DNA from: an uncultured Candidatus Saccharibacteria bacterium
Lineage (GTDB): Bacteria > Patescibacteriota > Saccharimonadia > Saccharimonadales > Saccharimonadaceae
Reading direction: 5' to 3'
NCBI GenBank assembly: GCA_937990205.1
Contig: CALKRO010000047.1
Span: 1 to 5,470, forward strand
Length of the DNA stretch: 5,470 nt
This document shows, piece after piece, positions 2,584-5,470 of the stretch. Numbering within the stretch: the first letter of the stretch is position 1; each line of letters begins with the position of its first letter. Below the pieces are notes generated by a model. That model saw only the letters and a list, made by a program, of their open reading frames with translations. It had not been told where the DNA came from and ran no database searches. A program made the translations under genes and the position numbers.

Positions 2584-5470
2584 CTATGGTGCGGCTTTAT
2601 AGGTAAAGTAGCCAGGTTTGCTATTAGATGGGTCATCGATACGGAGGTAATTTGCGTTACTATTGTAGTAATTGTAGACGGTTCCGGCACCACCGACGAG
2701 TTTACTATCATCATCGAAGACGTAGGATCTATCGGCAGATGGTTTAACGACAAATTTTTCAGACACATAGATGGTGGTAAGTTCACGGTTTTGGTAGAAC
2801 ATGTAGTAGAAGCTATTAACGTTTGACGTATCAAAACCAGAAAGATCAATAGTAGTCAATTTATAATTACGATTGAAGAGACTGCTCATCTGAGTTAATT
2901 TATTAGTGGTTTTTACGCCAGTAAGATTAAGAGAGGCTAGATTATTACAGTCACTGAAGGCACTAGACATTGTAGTAACATTTTCAAGATTAAAGTGGCT
3001 GAGATCGAGGTTAGTAATTTTTGCACTATAGAAAGCCATATAGAAATCTGTGAGGTTTGGTGTGCGGAAGGATGAGATATTAATGGATGTACCAGGAAAA
3101 CTATAGAACATTTGAGACATAGTAGTGAGGCTGCTGGTATCGAATGGGAGATTAAGTTCGTAATTAGACGGAATATTTGGCATTTGGGCGAACATTCTAG
3201 ACATGTCGGTAACTTTTGAAGTATCGAAGGTGGATGGGAAGGTAATTTTAGTGGCCTGAGTTTTATCGAACATGGATGCCATGGTAGTAGCTTCTGGTGC
3301 ACCTACGAAATTAATTAGATTAATCTCGTTGATGGCGGATTCTTTAAACATATTTGACATATTGGTGACTTTTTCGGTATTGAAATCGGATCCGAAATTG
3401 GCATTTTGATTTGGTTTACCAGTAAAGGCAAGTTCAAACATGTTGGCCATAGTAGTGACGTTTCGAGTATTGAGGTTAAAGATTTTTGGATCTTCCATAT
3501 AAGCGGCACGTCTAAACATGAAGTCCATATTAGTGACATTTCTGGTGTCGAAACCAGTAGCTGGAAGATTCTTGAAATAACTTTCATTGAACATATGATT
3601 CATGTCGGTAACTTTACTGGTGTCAAAAACTGCCGGATAAATAACATTAACACTATTACTAGTGCGATCAAACATGTAGGCCATATTGGTGACATTTTTA
3701 GTATTAAAGGCTGAAAGATCGAGAGTAGTAAAGCGCGTATTGGAGAACATGTAACTCATATCAGTAACTTTTTCAGTATTAAATTTCGCGGTGTTAGTAA
3801 AGTTACGAAAAGCAGTAGCATCGTTAAACATGTAACTCATGTCGGTAACATTTTTAGTATTAAGATTTGAAAAATCGAGGTCTTTTAGATACCAACAGCC
3901 GGCAAACATACGGCTCATATTGGTGACTTCATCCGTTTTGAATTTATCGCCAAGAATAATATTCTCAAGATAATAGCCGCCTTCAAACATGGCAAACATA
4001 TTGGTCACTTTACTAGTATCGAAGTGTTGACCAAGATTTAAGGTTTTGACGTTATAAATTTTACGGAACATACCTTCCATATTGGTAACATTTTTGGTAA
4101 TAAAATTATCACCCAAAATAATATTGTTGAATTTGCTGTATTTATAACGTTGAGTTTGGTCATTACCGATAAGATAGCTCATGTCAGTAACTTGTTCGGT
4201 ATTAAAAGAAGAAAGATTAAGTGAGGATTCGGTGTCAGTTTGGATGTTTTTGAACATGGCACGCATCTTTTTGAGCTTGGAATTATTAGCCTTGGTTGGC
4301 ATATAAAAATAGGTATAACTTCGCGAATAATTTTCGAACATACTCTCTGCGTCGGTGAGATTTACGAAATTGGCCTTACTGAAGTTAATCATGGTGGTGT
4401 TGGAATTTTTATACATGGAATTAGTAGAGGTGGTATACTGACCAAAGTTTTCGGAAGCAGTATAGCTGCTATTGAAAGAAATTTGACTGCCTTCAAAAAG
4501 TGAAGTCATATCAGAGCTATTTTCAATAAAGTTGCCGGAGATGTAGGCACTATAGCTGCGTTTACTATTATTTTTAAAGGTTTTATTGGTGGAAATAGGG
4601 CCGGTGGTATTGAGGATTAGATGTGGATCAACGTTGGCATCTTCAAACATTGAATCAACATTAGTTGGATTAGATTTGGCAATAGCATTATAAAGATAAG
4701 CAGGAATATTTATCTTGTAGTAAGAAGATTCAGACTTGCTGAGGCTATCGATTTTGTAATAGAAATGAGAAAAATTTTTAACTTTAGAGAAATCAAGAAG
4801 ATTATTGGAAGGCCAAGCGGAAAAGATGTCATAGTAAAGATTTGCAAGGCCAGAAAACATATAGGACGAATCTTGATTCGCAATGATGTGGTGAGCATTA
4901 GACCAGACGGTGAGATCGTAGCGATTACTATAATTTTTGACGGCGGTGAGATAGACTGGTTCTTCAGAGTTTTCAATAGAAACTTTTACGGTTTTCTTGT
5001 TTGTGCCGGATGGTTCAGTTTTAGCGAATTTAAAACTGGAAATTGGTGAAGGTAATTCAGTGGTTGGGTCATTGAGGATTGCGGAATCAGTAATATCAGT
5101 GACTTCGCGGATGGCTTTATTAAAATCACGTCCGGTGACCAAGGTAGAAGAGATCTCATCGTTTACGATGAGAGAAAAAGTAATATCGCCAACGTATTTT
5201 CCGGAGACGATTTGTTGATTGGCGCGGGCGAAAAGATTAGCTTTATAAATAAAACCATCTGTAGGGGTGGCAGTGTCGGATTTTTTTAGAAGAGTAGGGG
5301 CGCTAGGTTTGCCGATAGCATAATAACTTGAATCGCATCTATTAGTCGCGCCATATGGTTGGCTACAGAATCCCCAAATATTGATACCATCGGAAGGAAA
5401 ACCGTAGTAGGAATTTTGCTTCAGAGGTTTAAGAATAGAATTTGGTGCTTTTTCGTTGGTAAAATTACCA
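2584..5470 (-). CDS. Giant DUF285/BspA-like repeat surface protein (5' end missing)
   Basis: The frame stays open from the right edge to TAG at 2584-2586, giving 961 visible residues. A TTG at 5142 is an internal Leu, not the start; the true start and any signal peptide lie outside the window. Visible residues 1-110 (GINIWGFCSQPYGATNRC, then YYAIGKPSAPTLLKKSDTA, then ARANQQIVSGKYVGDITFSL) resemble a non-repeat domain I associate with Saccharibacteria surface proteins. Residues of about 110-270 have no clear repeats. Degenerate MF-type units follow at about 270-410. About 19 units of the FDTSKVTDMSRMFAGC type then run from about 421 to 923, with the usual DUF285 ending KLVGGAGTVYNYYNSN and PGYFTYKAAP. 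In this family such units stack as a leucine-rich-repeat-like solenoid, and members such as BspA bind host or other surface proteins. No LPXTG motif, transmembrane helix or charged tail closes the protein, so anchoring, if any, is N-terminal or non-covalent. The ligand is unknown. Confidence 0.9.
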   Translation of the reverse strand, partial: GNFTNEKAPNSILKPLKQNSYYGFPSDGINIWGFCSQPYGATNRCDSSYYAIGKPSAPTLLKKSDTATPTDGFIYKANLFARANQQIVSGKYVGDITFSLIVNDEISSTLVTGRDFNKAIREVTDITDSAILNDPTTELPSPISSFKFAKTEPSGTNKKTVKVSIENSEEPVYLTAVKNYSNRYDLTVWSNAHHIIANQDSSYMFSGLANLYYDIFSAWPSNNLLDFSKVKNFSHFYYKIDSLSKSESSYYKINIPAYLYNAIAKSNPTNVDSMFEDANVDPHLILNTTGPISTNKTFKNNSKRSYSAYISGNFIENSSDMTSLFEGSQISFNSSYTASENFGQYTTSTNSMYKNSNTTMINFSKANFVNLTDAESMFENYSRSYTYFYMPTKANNSKLKKMRAMFKNIQTDTESSLNLSSFNTEQVTDMSYLIGNDQTQRYKYSKFNNIILGDNFITKNVTNMEGMFRKIYNVKTLNLGQHFDTSKVTNMFAMFEGGYYLENIILGDKFKTDEVTNMSRMFAGCWYLKDLDFSNLNTKNVTDMSYMFNDATAFRNFTNTAKFNTEKVTDMSYMFSNTRFTTLDLSAFNTKNVTNMAYMFDRTSNSVNVIYPAVFDTSKVTDMNHMFNESYFKNLPATGFDTRNVTNMDFMFRRAAYMEDPKIFNLNTRNVTTMANMFELAFTGKPNQNANFGSDFNTEKVTNMSNMFKESAINEINLINFVGAPEATTMASMFDKTQATKITFPSTFDTSKVTDMSRMFAQMPNIPSNYELNLPFDTSSLTTMSQMFYSFPGTSINISSFRTPNLTDFYMAFYSAKITNLDLSHFNLENVTTMSSAFSDCNNLASLNLTGVKTTNKLTQMSSLFNRNYKLTTIDLSGFDTSNVNSFYYMFYQNRELTTIYVSEKFVVKPSADRSYVFDDDSKLVGGAGTVYNYYNSNANYLRIDDPSNSKPGYFTYKAAP
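2701..4212 (-). repeat. Coding repeat array of the DUF285 protein (about 19 units)
   Basis: Units of about 22-30 codons repeat the pattern F-[DN]-T-x-x-V-T-[DN]-M-x-x-M-F-x. On the + strand the conserved MF ends read as aacat preceded by variable codons. Clean units include FDTSKVTNMFAMF, FKTDEVTNMSRMF, LNTKNVTDMSYMF, FNTEKVTDMSYMF and FDTSKVTDMSRMF. The last five units are divergent (FRTPNLTDFYMAF, FNLENVTTMSSAF, VKTTNKLTQMSSLF, FDTSNVNSFYYMF, FVVKPSADRSYVF). Spacing varies with the length of the strand between units, so the DNA is not a perfect minisatellite. The variety between units argues for old duplication followed by divergence. Confidence 0.88.

Noticed and set aside
5140..5142. TTG start codon for the DUF285 protein
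   Set aside because: The same frame remains open and protein-like for another 109 codons to the window edge, so this is an internal leucine.
2572..5218. Several open frames of 73-121 codons on both strands inside the DUF285 gene
   Set aside because: They are shadows of the long repeat-coding frame. Their repeated words are the reverse or shifted reading of the FDTSxVTDM units, and none has a domain or a good ribosome binding site.

Overview
The window looks like a piece of a small, AT-rich bacterial genome using the standard genetic code: TGG encodes Trp throughout, and TGA, TAA and TAG all act as stops. The best guess is Candidatus Saccharibacteria (TM7, Patescibacteria). This rests on a very large DUF285/BspA-like surface protein whose N-terminal part resembles a module I associate with Saccharibacteria surface proteins, an IS1634-like transposase N-terminus, and a ThyX-type thymidylate synthase. 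It is inferred from family resemblance, not from a marker gene.

Layout. (1) 1-172, + strand: the last 56 codons of valS, covering the C-terminal coiled-coil arm. (2) 161-271: a 35-nt tandem repeat that begins inside the last valS codons, followed by a strong hairpin terminator at 292-320. (3) About 321-1183: a repeat-rich stretch without a convincing gene. It holds a 43-nt tandem repeat, dispersed TTCCCTGTTA motifs, a pair of 30-nt direct repeats and weak promoter-like sequences. (4) 1184-1372, + strand: a 62-codon remnant or stand-alone N-terminal domain of an IS1634-like transposase. (5) 1373-1747: AT-rich intergenic DNA with imperfect repeats and a good extended -10 promoter for thyX. (6) 1748-2410, + strand: complete thyX with a full Shine-Dalgarno sequence. 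(7) 2437-2466: a symmetrical terminator serving two convergent genes. (8) 2584-5470, - strand: the 3' 961 codons of a giant leucine-rich-repeat-like surface protein; its 5' end lies beyond the right edge.

The genes do not form a pathway. valS (translation) and thyX (dTMP synthesis) are housekeeping genes, and the DUF285 protein is probably a secreted host- or surface-interaction protein. The stretch between valS and thyX looks like a site of repeat expansion and mobile-element decay. I found no clear new biological system. The most unusual material is the set of repeat families at 161-1183, including one that has moved into the valS stop codon region.
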